Of a DNA stretch of 64,000 bases, positions 51,982 through 60,886 are shown one piece after another. The DNA lies in contig JAQCJO010000001.1 in assembly GCA_027592925.1 (NCBI GenBank), positions 1 to 64,000 of the forward strand. Reading direction: 5' to 3'. A program made the position numbers and the translations under genes. The notes beneath the pieces were generated by a model. That model did not search any database and was not told the origin of the DNA. It saw only the letters and a program-made list of their open reading frames with translations. This DNA is from Actinomycetota bacterium. Lineage in GTDB: Bacteria; Actinomycetota; Acidimicrobiia; Acidimicrobiales; Ilumatobacteraceae. Each line of letters begins with the position of its first letter. The first letter of the stretch is position 1.

Positions 51982-52729
51982 GCGTTGAGTTGCCCGCGAC
52001 TAAGAATCCACTAAACAAAATTGAAACTCCGCAGAGCAAGGTAATTGCAAACGCGCGATCTTGACCTAGTCGTCCAGCGAGCGTGCCACTTGCCGACAAC
52101 ACGAGCGTGCCCACCGCGATCAGCACATTGCCTCCCGCAAGTCTCTTGGGAGACGTGACCGTGCGAGTAATACTTTTTGATGCTGCAGGGTTTTGTTTCT
52201 TGACTACACGCCAAGCCGACCACAGTGCGCCAACAATGATGAACATTGCAGGCACTCCCGAACCGATGGCTGCAAGAATTCGCGGCGCTGCGCCAAATAT
52301 TTCTCGACCAGCAGGAAATTCAGTGGAAACAACTGGCGATTTTGTTGGTGCAATCAACACCACTCCTGTTGCAAAGCCCGACAACAACACAAGCCAGTTA
52401 CGAGCAATGTTTCCTGCACGAAGGCCAATCAGCAAGTACACAGTTCCGAGTGCAAGCCAAGCCACGTTGAGTACGGCACCGGCTAAGAAAAATATTCGAA
52501 ACGCCATCAAGTTCCAGCCTGAGCTCTCGGCCCACCACAGGGCTCCGGATCCAACAGCGAAGAGAGCCATCGCAACTGTCCACGCCAATTCGTGTGGCTG
52601 ACGCCGCCGCAACCAGCGGTCCAACGTGCTGAGAGTAAATGCGCATGCGATAAGGGTCGAAGCACCAGCCAATGCCGAGTTCAACTCGTTGTGCGCCGAT
52701 TGGGCAGCCAGTAATTGAGCCAAGATCAT
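51920..52729 (-). CDS. seven-helix membrane protein of unknown function
   Basis: 269 residues with about seven hydrophobic helices (LAGASTLIACAFTLSTL, LAWTVAMALFAVGSGALWW, FRIFFLAGAVLNVAWLALGTVYLLIGL, NWLVLLSGFATGVVLIA, IGSGVPAMFIIVGALW, LAGGNVLIAVGTLVLSASG, FAITLLCGVSILFSGFLVAG) and a polar tail. No motif assigns a function. Its position divergent from rex hints at a respiration-linked role, but this is weak. Confidence 0.7.
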   Translation of the reverse strand: MILAQLLAAQSAHNELNSALAGASTLIACAFTLSTLDRWLRRRQPHELAWTVAMALFAVGSGALWWAESSGWNLMAFRIFFLAGAVLNVAWLALGTVYLLIGLRAGNIARNWLVLLSGFATGVVLIAPTKSPVVSTEFPAGREIFGAAPRILAAIGSGVPAMFIIVGALWSAWRVVKKQNPAASKSITRTVTSPKRLAGGNVLIAVGTLVLSASGTLAGRLGQDRAFAITLLCGVSILFSGFLVAGNSTLNASSATKHLHPKLLQATSQ

Positions 52730-52801
52730 GGGCGCAGGCTAGTAGCGCTAACGGGTGACAGATGTCTTGCCTTTATAAGGACCTCGGCATGGGCAAGGAC
52801 T

Positions 52802-52819
52802 TCGTGAATTCATGCACGA
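52802..52819. promoter_or_regulatory. candidate Rex operator upstream of rex
   Basis: TCGTG-8 bases-CACGA forms an inverted repeat 18 bases long, 19 bases before the rex GTG. Rex sites in actinobacteria are about this size (TGTGAAC/GTTCACA-type), but the match to consensus is partial. Autoregulation of rex-hemACD is known in Streptomyces. Confidence 0.3.
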
Positions 52820-52837
52820 GCGCCTACCCTTTACAGA

Positions 52838-53518
52838 GTGACAGATCTTGTGAAACCCCCATCACGCCCCGAGGCACTTCGTCGACGTATTCCAGACGCG
52901 GCAGTCACTCGATTGCCGGTGTACTTGCAGATTCTGAACAAATCAATAACAGAAGGTGTCTCGCAGTTGTCGAGCGATCAACTTGCAGGACTAGCCGGGC
53001 TCAATGCAGCCAAAGTGCGCAAAGACTTGTCGTACTTGGGAAGTTATGGCACACGCGGTGTTGGGTACGACGTTGCGTATCTCGTCTATCAAATCAAACG
53101 CGAACTGGGATTGTTGAATGATTGGAAGGTCGTGGTTGTTGGTGCGGGCAACTTGGGCAACGCGTTAACAAATTACGCCGGTTTTTCTTCGCGTGGGTTT
53201 GAGGTTTCGGCAGTTGTCGATATCGATTCAGCAAAGGTTGGCAAAAAAGTTGGTGGAGTCGTGGTACGACATGTTGATGACCTGTTGTCAATTGTCAACA
53301 ATGACAAAGTCAGCATTGGTGTCATCGCTACGCCACCCGCTTCGGCGCAACGTGCAGCAGAGTTGCTTGTTGCTGCAGGTATCAAATCAATTCTCAACTT
53401 TGCGGCATTAGTGCTGACGGTACCGAGCGACGTGTCGGTTCGTAGCGTTGACTTGGGCATGGAGCTACAGATTCTCGGTTATTACGAACAACTCAACAGG
53501 CCTGTGGCATGTCAATAG
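52838..53518 (+). CDS. rex: redox-sensing transcriptional repressor Rex
   Basis: 226 residues. N-terminal winged helix (RLPVYLQILNKSITEGVSQLSSDQLA...AKVRKDLSYLGSYGTRGVGYDV) and Rossmann domain VVVVGAGNLGNAL with NADH-binding residues; C-terminal swapped helix. It leaves DNA when NADH/NAD+ rises. It is the first gene of a rex-hemA-hemC-hemD-hemB-hemL run, overlapping hemA by 10 bases, so haem synthesis is under redox control. GTG start. Confidence 0.95.
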   Translation: MTDLVKPPSRPEALRRRIPDAAVTRLPVYLQILNKSITEGVSQLSSDQLAGLAGLNAAKVRKDLSYLGSYGTRGVGYDVAYLVYQIKRELGLLNDWKVVVVGAGNLGNALTNYAGFSSRGFEVSAVVDIDSAKVGKKVGGVVVRHVDDLLSIVNNDKVSIGVIATPPASAQRAAELLVAAGIKSILNFAALVLTVPSDVSVRSVDLGMELQILGYYEQLNRPVACQ

Positions 53519-54771
53519 TTGTTCTCGGAGTCAATCATCGCTCTGCGCCGCTTGATGTAATCGAACGTGTTGCGGTGGCAGAAGAGTCGCTCACCAAAGC
53601 GTTGCACAGTTTGGCGTCGCGCGACAACGTGCGCGAAACAGTGTTGCTCTCAACGTGCAATCGCACCGAGGTATATGTGGTTGCCGAGAAGTTTCATGGT
53701 GCATATGCCGATGTGCGCGATTACTTTTGTGAACTTTCCGGGCTAACGCCAGACGAATTGCATCCGCATTTTTACAGTCAGCACGACGAGGCTGCTGTAT
53801 CGCACCTGTTTGAAGTGGCTTCTGGTCTTGATTCTGCAGTGATTGGCGAAACCGAAATACTTGGTCAAGTGCGCGACGCATGGGACTTGGCTCGAGTCGA
53901 GCAGACTTCTCGTACAACACTCAATATGTTGTTTCGTCAAGCGCTCGAAGTGGGTAAGCGTGCGCGAAACGAAACCGGAATCAGTAAGTCCACAACATCG
54001 ATCTCTCATGCTGCTGTTGAGATGGCAAAAGAATTATTGGGCACTATGCAGGGCCGCAGCGTTCTCGTTGTTGGCGCTGGCGACATGGGTGCTGGCATTG
54101 CGCGCGCATTGTCAAGTGCCGGCGCCGCATCGGTCACGGTAATGAATCGCAATACAGAGCGAGCAGAACAACTCGCTGCAACTGTTGGTGCTGTTGTCAG
54201 CCCGATTTCGCAATTAGCAATTGCGCTTGGTGCTGCCGATGTGGTGCTGACATGCACAGGTGCAACCGAGCCAATCATCACCGCAGAATTGGTGTGTTCA
54301 GTTCGTGGCAAGACCACAAGTGCTCCCTTGCTCATCGTGGATATCGCTATGCCGCGCGACGTTGAACACTCGGTGGGCGACATCGCAAACGTAACGTTGC
54401 GCGATTTGTATGACTTGCGTGACTGGGCACAGGTTGGCATCAACGCGCGCAACAATGAAGCCGACGCAGTGCGCACGATCATTGTTGAGGAAGTAGAACG
54501 CTTTACGCAAGAGTCAATTGCTCGACAGGCTGCACCATTGGTTGCCGAGTTGCACGAGCGAGCAGAAAATATACGCCTTGCTGAGATGGAAAGGTTTGCT
54601 GCGCGCATGTCTGGACTTACGCCAGAACAGCGCGATCTCGTTGAAACGATGAGCAAGTCAGTTATCGCCAAACTGTTGCACACACCGTCCGTCCAACTCA
54701 AAAACAGTGCTGGTACCCCACAAGGCGAGCGCATCGCTGCAGCACTGCGCGATCTCTTCGACATCGAATGA
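53509..54771 (+). CDS. hemA: glutamyl-tRNA reductase
   Basis: First committed step of C5-pathway tetrapyrrole synthesis: Glu-tRNA to glutamate-1-semialdehyde. 420 residues. NHRSAPLDVIERVA, catalytic Cys in LLSTCNRTEVY, GLDSAVIGETEILGQV, NADPH fold VLVVGAGDMG, and a C-terminal dimerisation helix. Overlaps rex and hemC. Confidence 0.97.
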   Translation: MSIVVLGVNHRSAPLDVIERVAVAEESLTKALHSLASRDNVRETVLLSTCNRTEVYVVAEKFHGAYADVRDYFCELSGLTPDELHPHFYSQHDEAAVSHLFEVASGLDSAVIGETEILGQVRDAWDLARVEQTSRTTLNMLFRQALEVGKRARNETGISKSTTSISHAAVEMAKELLGTMQGRSVLVVGAGDMGAGIARALSSAGAASVTVMNRNTERAEQLAATVGAVVSPISQLAIALGAADVVLTCTGATEPIITAELVCSVRGKTTSAPLLIVDIAMPRDVEHSVGDIANVTLRDLYDLRDWAQVGINARNNEADAVRTIIVEEVERFTQESIARQAAPLVAELHERAENIRLAEMERFAARMSGLTPEQRDLVETMSKSVIAKLLHTPSVQLKNSAGTPQGERIAAALRDLFDIE

Positions 54772-55637
54772 TCCGTCTTGCAACTCGCTCGAGTGCGCAA
54801 GCCCGCACTCAAGCCCAAGTAGTTGCAAGCGCAATATCTACAGCAACTGGCGAGCAAACCGAACTTGTTTTTGTTGAAACACTTGGCGATATCAAGCGGG
54901 ATGTGCCGCTACACCAAATAGGTGGTCAGGGCGTTTTCGTTAAAGAAGTACAACAAGCAGTGCTTGATGGTCACGCAGATTTGGCCGTGCACTCTGCAAA
55001 AGATTTGCCTTCTTTGCAAACTGACGGTCTTGTTGTCGGTGCGTGGTGCACACGACGCGATGCGCGCGACGCATTGGTCGGCAACACGCTGTCTGGTTTG
55101 AAACAAGGTGCGACCGTGGCGACTGGCTCGGTGCGACGTCGTGCGCAGTTGCTGACTATGCGACCCGACCTCAGGTTTATTGATTTGCGGGGCAACATCA
55201 ATACTCGGTTAGGCAAGGTGCCCGATGGTGGTGCAATTGTGATGGCGGTAGCAGCACTTGAGGTGCTTGGTCTGACCGAACAGATTGCACAAATTCTTGA
55301 CCCAAGTGTTGTTGTGCCCATGATTGGTCAGGGTTGTGTGGCAGTGGAGTGTCGAGTGGGTGATGCCGCAACGCAAACTGCACTTCAGGCGGTCGACCAT
55401 GCTGTGACTCGTCGCGCAGTTGAAATGGAGCGCGCATTTTTGGCCGAATTGGGTGCCGGATGCAATATGCCAATCGGTGCACATTTGGATGCACAAGATG
55501 TTTTTACTGCGTTTATGGCCACGGGCGACAAAGCGAGCGACCGCCATGTCACACTCGCACAGTCGGTTGTTGGCATTGACGACAGATTGCAATTGGCACG
55601 CGATATCGCAACGCAGTGCCGAAGCAAACTGCAATGA
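54768..55637 (+). CDS. hemC: porphobilinogen deaminase (hydroxymethylbilane synthase)
   Basis: 289 residues. Joins four porphobilinogens. IRLATRSSAQARTQA, VHSAKDLPSLQ, ATGSVRRRAQLL and the cofactor-attachment Cys in AELGAGCNMPIGAHL, which binds dipyrromethane. Overlaps hemA and hemD by ATGA. Confidence 0.96.
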   Translation: MIRLATRSSAQARTQAQVVASAISTATGEQTELVFVETLGDIKRDVPLHQIGGQGVFVKEVQQAVLDGHADLAVHSAKDLPSLQTDGLVVGAWCTRRDARDALVGNTLSGLKQGATVATGSVRRRAQLLTMRPDLRFIDLRGNINTRLGKVPDGGAIVMAVAALEVLGLTEQIAQILDPSVVVPMIGQGCVAVECRVGDAATQTALQAVDHAVTRRAVEMERAFLAELGAGCNMPIGAHLDAQDVFTAFMATGDKASDRHVTLAQSVVGIDDRLQLARDIATQCRSKLQ

Positions 55638-56383
55638 CAAATCTGGCCGGTAAGACAATTGTTCTGACACGACCTGTCGAGCAGTCGAGCGAACTTGCAG
55701 AGTTGTTGGTTGAAGTCGGCGTCAACGTGTTGTTAGTACCACTGATCAAAATTGTTGGCCCAAGTGATGGTGGACGCAAATTACAAGCCGCTCTTGATCG
55801 TGCCGACGATTACGACTGGATAGTCGTTACGTCGGCGAACGGTGCGCAAAGTATTTCGTCGTTCATCAAGTCTTTGGCAACCAGTGATGCACGCCGGCCA
55901 AAAATTGCAGCAGTGGGTTCGGCCACCGAACAAGCACTTGGTTGCGCAGCAGACTTCATGCCAAGCACTGCAAATGCACAAACACTCGTGCGCGAGTTTC
56001 CATTTGGCGAAGGACGCGTGTTGCTTGCGCAAGTTGAAAATTTGGGTGGCGCAGTCGATTCATCGGTCGCTCGCGGACTTGCTGAGCGTGGCTGGTTGGT
56101 GGATGAGGCTGCTGCGTATCAAACTGTGGCGGCGACACCGAGCGAACAAGAAGTTGCGCAGGCATCGCAAGCCGATGCCGTCGTTTTTTATTCGGGATCG
56201 GCAGTGCGATCGTGGCGAGCAGGTGTTGGGATGAAGACGCCACATGTGGTGATCGCAATCGGAGAATCAACTGCGAGGGTCGCGCGCAATCTCAACATTC
56301 AGGTATCGAGCGTTGCGGCACAAACAACGCCTCGTGCTGTAGTGGCCGCACTCGTTGGGGTTTTCGAACAGCAACGCCCGTAG
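55634..56383 (+). CDS. hemD: uroporphyrinogen-III synthase
   Basis: 249 residues of low family conservation. GKTIVLTRPVEQSSELAELL, VPLIKIVGPSDG, DWIVVTSANGAQ and a C-terminal domain with AVVFYSGSAVRSW, HVVIAIGESTARVA, all standard HemD blocks. Closes hydroxymethylbilane to uroporphyrinogen III. ATG 55634 overlaps the hemC stop. A separate gene, not fused to cobA as in some actinobacteria. Confidence 0.9.
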   Translation: MTNLAGKTIVLTRPVEQSSELAELLVEVGVNVLLVPLIKIVGPSDGGRKLQAALDRADDYDWIVVTSANGAQSISSFIKSLATSDARRPKIAAVGSATEQALGCAADFMPSTANAQTLVREFPFGEGRVLLAQVENLGGAVDSSVARGLAERGWLVDEAAAYQTVAATPSEQEVAQASQADAVVFYSGSAVRSWRAGVGMKTPHVVIAIGESTARVARNLNIQVSSVAAQTTPRAVVAALVGVFEQQRP

Positions 56384-56393
56384 CCTTACGGGT

Positions 56394-57374
56394 ATGGCGT
56401 TTCCGCAATCTCGCCCACGTCGCCTGCGACAGAGCCCCGCCATGCGCGAACTCGTTGCAGAAGTTCGATTGGGTGTCAAAGATCTTGTCGCACCACTATT
56501 TGTGCGCGAGGGCATCTCGTCTGCCCAACCAATCACGTCGCTTCCTGGCGTTGTGCAGCACACGCTCGATTCATTGCGCAGCGAAGTAGTGCAACTCGCA
56601 GAACTCGGTGTTCCTGCTGTCATTTTGTTCGGTATTCCATCAGTGAAAGACGAAGTTGGATCTGGCGCATTTGATCCAGCAGGCATCGTGCAAGTGGCGT
56701 TACGCGAATTGCAAAAAGAAGTTGGCAATGACATGGTGTTGATGTCTGACTTGTGTGTAGACGAATACACATCGCACGGTCACTGCGGAGTGCTCAATAA
56801 GAACGGTGACGTGGACAACGATGCAACACTAGATATTTATTGTCGCGCAGCACTTGCGCAGGCATCGGCTGGCGCACACGTGGTGGCACCAAGCGGAATG
56901 ATGGACGGCCAAGTTGGGGCAATTCGATCTGCACTTGACGGCGCAGGATTTTTTGATGTTGTGATCATGGCATATTCGGCAAAGTATGCATCTGGTTTGT
57001 ATGGCCCATTTCGCGATGCTGTCGATGTGCAGATTCAGGGTGGAGGCAATCGCAAGGGGTATCAACAAGATTGGTGCAACGCGCGTGAAGCACTACGCGA
57101 AGTTCACGCCGACATTGAACAAGGTGCCGACATCGTGATGGTCAAACCTGCGTTGAGTTATCTCGATGTGATCTCGGCAGTGCGTGCGCAAGTAGATGTG
57201 CCGGTAGCCGCGTATCACGTGAGTGGTGAATACGCGATGATCAAGGCAGCAGCAGCCAACGGTTGGATCGATCACGACACTGTTGCTCTCGAGCAACTCA
57301 CCGCTGTCAAGCGCGCAGGAGCCGACATTATCCTCACGTACTTTGCGCGTTGGTTCGCAGAAAATAACCGCTAA
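56394..57374 (+). CDS. hemB: delta-aminolevulinic acid dehydratase (porphobilinogen synthase)
   Basis: 326 residues. Condenses two 5-aminolevulinates. RPRRLRQSPAMREL start, Schiff-base lysines in VIMAYSAKYASGLYGPFRDA and VMVKPALSYLDVI. The metal loop reads SDLCVDEYTSHGHCG: Cys-x-Asp ... Cys, a mix of the zinc type (C-x-C ... C) and the magnesium type (A-L-D ... D). ATG 56394 gives the usual N-terminus; the frame from 56355 is inside hemD. Confidence 0.96.
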   Translation: MAFPQSRPRRLRQSPAMRELVAEVRLGVKDLVAPLFVREGISSAQPITSLPGVVQHTLDSLRSEVVQLAELGVPAVILFGIPSVKDEVGSGAFDPAGIVQVALRELQKEVGNDMVLMSDLCVDEYTSHGHCGVLNKNGDVDNDATLDIYCRAALAQASAGAHVVAPSGMMDGQVGAIRSALDGAGFFDVVIMAYSAKYASGLYGPFRDAVDVQIQGGGNRKGYQQDWCNAREALREVHADIEQGADIVMVKPALSYLDVISAVRAQVDVPVAAYHVSGEYAMIKAAAANGWIDHDTVALEQLTAVKRAGADIILTYFARWFAENNR

Positions 57375-57377
57375 CGC

Positions 57378-58730
57378 ATGAGCATTCAGTTTTGTGATCC
57401 GGTTGCGTGTACCGCTGCAGGTTGCGCAGCCACAGTGTGCACGGGCAAGGGCGTGCCGTCTAATCACACGTTGTACACACGTTCTGCAGATGTAATACCT
57501 GGTGGTGTCAACTCGTCGATTCGTGCATTTAAAGCAGTCGGCGGCGAGCCATACATTGTTGCTCGTGGCGAAGGCGCACACGTTATCGATGTTGAAGGCA
57601 AGCGTTATATCGACTTGGTGCAAAGTTACGGAGCCGTAATTTTAGGACACGCGCATCCATCGATCACTGCAGCATTGCAAGCCGCAGCAGTTGACGGCAC
57701 ATCTTTTGGTGCGCCAACTCCGCGCGAAATGAAACTCGCCGAAGCGATTCGCGAACGAGTACCAAGCTGCGAGCGAGTGCGCTTAATGAATAGTGGTACT
57801 GAAGCAACCAGCACTGCGGTGCGACTTGCTCGCGGAGCCACAGGTCGTAAGCGAATCATCACCTTTGCCGGAAACTTTCACGGTGCAACCGATGCTCTGC
57901 TTGCTGCTGGAGGAAGTGGTGTTGCAACACTTGGTTTGCCTGGCACCGCAGGTGTGCCCGAAGAAGCTGTGGCCAACACACTTGTTGTGCCGTACAACAT
58001 TGTGCCCGAAATAGGTAACGATGTGGCTGCAGTGATTGTCGAGCCAATCGCTGCCAACATGGGCGTCGTTGCGCCAGCCCCCGGTTTTTTAGAAGGACTT
58101 CGCGCAGCATGTGACAAAGCCGGTGCGCTTCTTATTTTTGACGAGGTAATCACTGGCTTCCGTATTGGCATGGGCGGGGCGCAAGCAAAGTACGACGTGC
58201 GACCAGACATCACGTGTTTTGGCAAAGTAATCGGTGGTGGTCTTCCAATTGGCGCAATCGGCGGATCTCGTGCAGTGATGGAAAATCTTTCGCCACTCGG
58301 CAAGGTATTTCATGCAGGAACTCTTGCGGGCAATCCACTTGCCACCGCAGCAGGTTTGGCTGCATTGAACGAGCTCACACAAGACGTATATATGGAACTC
58401 GGTGCGCGAGCTCGACAACTCGCCACCTTGTTGCGTGACGCCTGCACAAGTGCTGGCATTGTTGCGCAGTTTCCTGTGGTGGGCACGCTTGTTGGTGCAT
58501 ACTTTGGCAAATCTGTGCCAACCAACTTTGACGAAGCAAAGCAAACGGATGAAAAAATGTATGCAAAGTTCTTTCATGCGATGCTCAACGAAGGTGTTGC
58601 CATGGCGCCCGGTGCGTATGAAGCGCTCTTTGTTGGAGTGGGTCATACCGACGCGGTGATGGAACAACTGGCTGCTGCGGTCCATCGCGCAGCACATGCA
58701 GTCAGGTCTTTCCAAAAAGAAACGATTTAG
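57378..58730 (+). CDS. hemL: glutamate-1-semialdehyde 2,1-aminomutase with Cys-repeat N-terminal extension
   Basis: 450 residues. Converts glutamate-1-semialdehyde to 5-aminolevulinate. The catalytic domain begins TLYTRSADVIPGGVNSSIRAF; PLP Lys in TCFGKVIGGGLPIGA; LLIFDEVITGFRI. Before it are ~30 extra residues with Cys at 6, 11, 16 and 21 (C-x4-C-x4-C-x4-C), not part of the normal enzyme. ATG 57378 lies three bases after the hemB stop, so the extension is translated if this start is right; the first later in-frame start would delete conserved residues. Confidence 0.94.
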   Translation: MSIQFCDPVACTAAGCAATVCTGKGVPSNHTLYTRSADVIPGGVNSSIRAFKAVGGEPYIVARGEGAHVIDVEGKRYIDLVQSYGAVILGHAHPSITAALQAAAVDGTSFGAPTPREMKLAEAIRERVPSCERVRLMNSGTEATSTAVRLARGATGRKRIITFAGNFHGATDALLAAGGSGVATLGLPGTAGVPEEAVANTLVVPYNIVPEIGNDVAAVIVEPIAANMGVVAPAPGFLEGLRAACDKAGALLIFDEVITGFRIGMGGAQAKYDVRPDITCFGKVIGGGLPIGAIGGSRAVMENLSPLGKVFHAGTLAGNPLATAAGLAALNELTQDVYMELGARARQLATLLRDACTSAGIVAQFPVVGTLVGAYFGKSVPTNFDEAKQTDEKMYAKFFHAMLNEGVAMAPGAYEALFVGVGHTDAVMEQLAAAVHRAAHAVRSFQKETI

Positions 58731-58739
58731 AATAGAACT

Positions 58740-59357
58740 ATGCGCCACTTTTTGTCGGCTCGCTTGTGGGCGGCATTTGCAATTCTTGGTGCCGCAGCAG
58801 TTGTTGTGCTGGGCTTGTTTGCACTTACTTCTGGGGGCTCATCAACGCCGACAGCGCTTCCGACTCAACATAATGTCGAACTGGTTGCTGTCGCTACATC
58901 ACTTGCAGCCCAAGATGGCTGGCAAATTGCAAGCAACAAGACGGTGGGCAACGCAACGCTCACATTGGACGATGGTCGGGTTGTCGAAATTCTTGAAGGC
59001 ACAATGGGCGAGATCACCTGCACCAATCTGACTGACGCGTCTGCTTGTGTGTTGTTAGCCGACATGCTTGGAAGTGGTGTCGTGTGGTTTGCTCTTGTGC
59101 CGATAGACGCAAATGCTGCTACTAGTCAAAAGATGTTGACTCTTCCACCGCTTGTCGACATGTTGAACGGTGGCAGCTTGGGCGTGCTGCAAAATGATTG
59201 GATTATAAAACTTGGCAACGGTGTGAAACGCACTTGCGATTCCGAATCAGACACGGCAAACCTCCGTGAGTTCATTACCAAGTTTTCACAAAATAGCTAC
59301 ACCATGCTCGACTTGATTACAGACGAAGTGACCGAAGTGGTCTGTAACAAGAACTAA
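58740..59357 (+). CDS. membrane-anchored protein of unknown function
   Basis: 205 residues. One N-terminal helix (LWAAFAILGAAAVVVLGLFAL) anchors an extracytoplasmic domain rich in beta strands, with four Cys (C-TNLTDASAC and late TCDSE, VVCNKN) that could form two disulfides. No family recognised. It starts 9 bases after hemL, so it may be co-transcribed with the haem genes. Confidence 0.7.
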   Translation: MRHFLSARLWAAFAILGAAAVVVLGLFALTSGGSSTPTALPTQHNVELVAVATSLAAQDGWQIASNKTVGNATLTLDDGRVVEILEGTMGEITCTNLTDASACVLLADMLGSGVVWFALVPIDANAATSQKMLTLPPLVDMLNGGSLGVLQNDWIIKLGNGVKRTCDSESDTANLREFITKFSQNSYTMLDLITDEVTEVVCNKN

Positions 59358-59406
59358 ATTGCGAGAAGTCGTCGCCATCTAGTGGCAATATGGGAAACGC
59401 GACTTG

Positions 59407-60207
59407 TTACTTGCCAGAATCGCGAGGCTCAATACCCACGTGTGCTGGTGGCCCAGTCAGCATCGAGAAATCTTTGTCAATAGTTTCAAACGACGACATG
59501 CCTTTTTCAAGAGCGAGAAAAATTTCAGACTCTGGCGAACACCACATCTCGTATTCGGCAGCCCACTTTTCGTCCTTGGGATCTGTTCCACCAACTGCAT
59601 AACGCTCATGGCACACAACGCCGAGAATTTCTGCTTCGGTGAGTGCACCGCCAAGTTTTTCACCTTGCATCGGCATTGGGTTTCCGTTGTATGAGAGTGG
59701 TGCATGCGCTCCACCTTCGCGGTCTGGATTGCCGTACACCTTGAGTCCTGCAGTCACGTACGCCTGACTGCCGGTGTACACAAAATTCAACATGTCCTCA
59801 ATCTTTGGAAATGTTTTCATTACTTCGCCTTGGTGTAGCGCACGACCTGCGCCACCCTGACCTTCGGCGCCGTGACAACCAGCGCATGATCCGTAGACCG
59901 CTGCACCGACTGCTAGCGGACCTTCAACAACTTTTTCTTGTGGCATGAGCGCCGCCACGTACATAAATGCCCACAATGGGAGCAGGCTCAATGTTGCCAT
60001 TGCCCAAAACGGAATCTTTTTGCGCGACTTGGCTGCGGCAACATAGGAAGGATCTGGAAGTGCTGGCGGGGCGGCTTGCACAACTGCTTTTTCAACTGGT
60101 GCGGGCACCGCAGCCGAGGTAGTGGCAACCGCATCTGTGGAAGGCGTTGCGCCCGACCGTTGGCGATCTTTCGAGCGCTTGAGGAGGTGTTCGGGTATCT
60201 CGGTCAC
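59407..60207 (-). CDS. membrane-anchored c-type cytochrome
   Basis: 266 residues. N-terminal tag TEIPEHLLKRSKDRQRSG, an Ala/Pro/Val-rich linker, one membrane helix (FWAMATLSLLPLWAFMYVAAL, ~residues 66-86), then a haem c domain with CAGCH near residue 107 and a Met-rich loop (NGNPMPMQGEKLGG) supplying the axial Met. The same IPEHLLKR tag starts the bc subunit-IV-like protein at 62109. GTG 60207 is chosen over ATG 60216 because AGGA lies eight bases upstream of the GTG. Probably an electron acceptor of the bc complex. Confidence 0.88.
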   Translation of the reverse strand: MTEIPEHLLKRSKDRQRSGATPSTDAVATTSAAVPAPVEKAVVQAAPPALPDPSYVAAAKSRKKIPFWAMATLSLLPLWAFMYVAALMPQEKVVEGPLAVGAAVYGSCAGCHGAEGQGGAGRALHQGEVMKTFPKIEDMLNFVYTGSQAYVTAGLKVYGNPDREGGAHAPLSYNGNPMPMQGEKLGGALTEAEILGVVCHERYAVGGTDPKDEKWAAEYEMWCSPESEIFLALEKGMSSFETIDKDFSMLTGPPAHVGIEPRDSGK

Positions 60208-60403
60208 AGCAATCATCCTAAATCAAATTTGGTCCAATTCAAGAACGCATCGCACCAGATCGGAAAGAATGCACGGTTTTCTGACGAGGTTGTTACAAGT
60301 CACAAGCCGCACTTTTGCACGAACTCGTGAGTTTTCGCCTCTCGGTACTTTGCCCGACTAGCCTTATTTAGGTCTTGATGAAGGAAGGGTACCCCTGCAA
60401 ACC
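60208..60403. promoter_or_regulatory. divergent intergenic region between cytochrome c and the bc-complex locus
   Basis: 196 bases, presumably with both promoters. I see no convincing -35/-10 pair by eye. TTGTTACAAGTCACAA at about 60289-60304 is only vaguely Rex-like. Near the right end GGAAGG (60383-60388) is six bases before CTG 60395, and a 12-codon frame (60378-60416, containing CKPCW) overlaps the next gene's ATG. Confidence 0.4.
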
Positions 60404-60880
60404 ATGTTGGCAATAAACATTCTGAAGTGGCCCGGCATGAACCAAGCGTTCTTGTTTTCGTTTTTCCTGACGCTTGTTTTAACTGGTGCGATCATCGTTG
60501 TCGGTATGCGCCGTCCACCAGATCGTAAAGCAACATGGGGTGAGGCAATTTTTGGGGCAACCTACGTCTTTGCGGTCTTGTTCATTGCATTCGGTGTTGT
60601 GCCTCATCAGTTCATCGACCACGCCGACAAAAATTTGGGTTGGCGCAAGGACAATATCATTTACGGACCTTTTGACATCCTGAAGCCCCAGTCCTTCGGC
60701 GGCCAGTTTCCGTTTGATGTGAGTTATGAAGCAATTCGTGACACCATTGTTGTAGTGATTCATGTTTTTTACTTCGTAATAATGGGTCTCATCTTTGCTT
60801 GGTGGCAAAAGCGTGGAGCGGTAAAGACGAAAGAAGTTGAGACATCCTCATACGGCCGACCACTGATGCGCAAGGCCTGA
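60404..60880 (+). CDS. membrane protein of the cytochrome bc locus
   Basis: 158 residues, three hydrophobic segments (NQAFLFSFFLTLVLTGAIIVVG, AIFGATYVFAVLFIAFGVV, IRDTIVVVIHVFYFVIMGLIFAWW), and conserved-looking charged loop DHADKNLGWRKDN. Not a known cytochrome subunit. It precedes the ferredoxin and the b-type cytochrome genes by a few bases each and is likely part of the same complex. The ribosome site GGAAGG is better placed for CTG 60395 (three residues longer) than for ATG 60404. Confidence 0.75.
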   Translation: MLAINILKWPGMNQAFLFSFFLTLVLTGAIIVVGMRRPPDRKATWGEAIFGATYVFAVLFIAFGVVPHQFIDHADKNLGWRKDNIIYGPFDILKPQSFGGQFPFDVSYEAIRDTIVVVIHVFYFVIMGLIFAWWQKRGAVKTKEVETSSYGRPLMRKA

Positions 60881-60886
60881 TCCGAA

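Noticed and set aside
60289-60304. Possible Rex site before the bc locus
   Set aside because: Only the outer TTGT/ACAA match; the inner positions do not fit the consensus.
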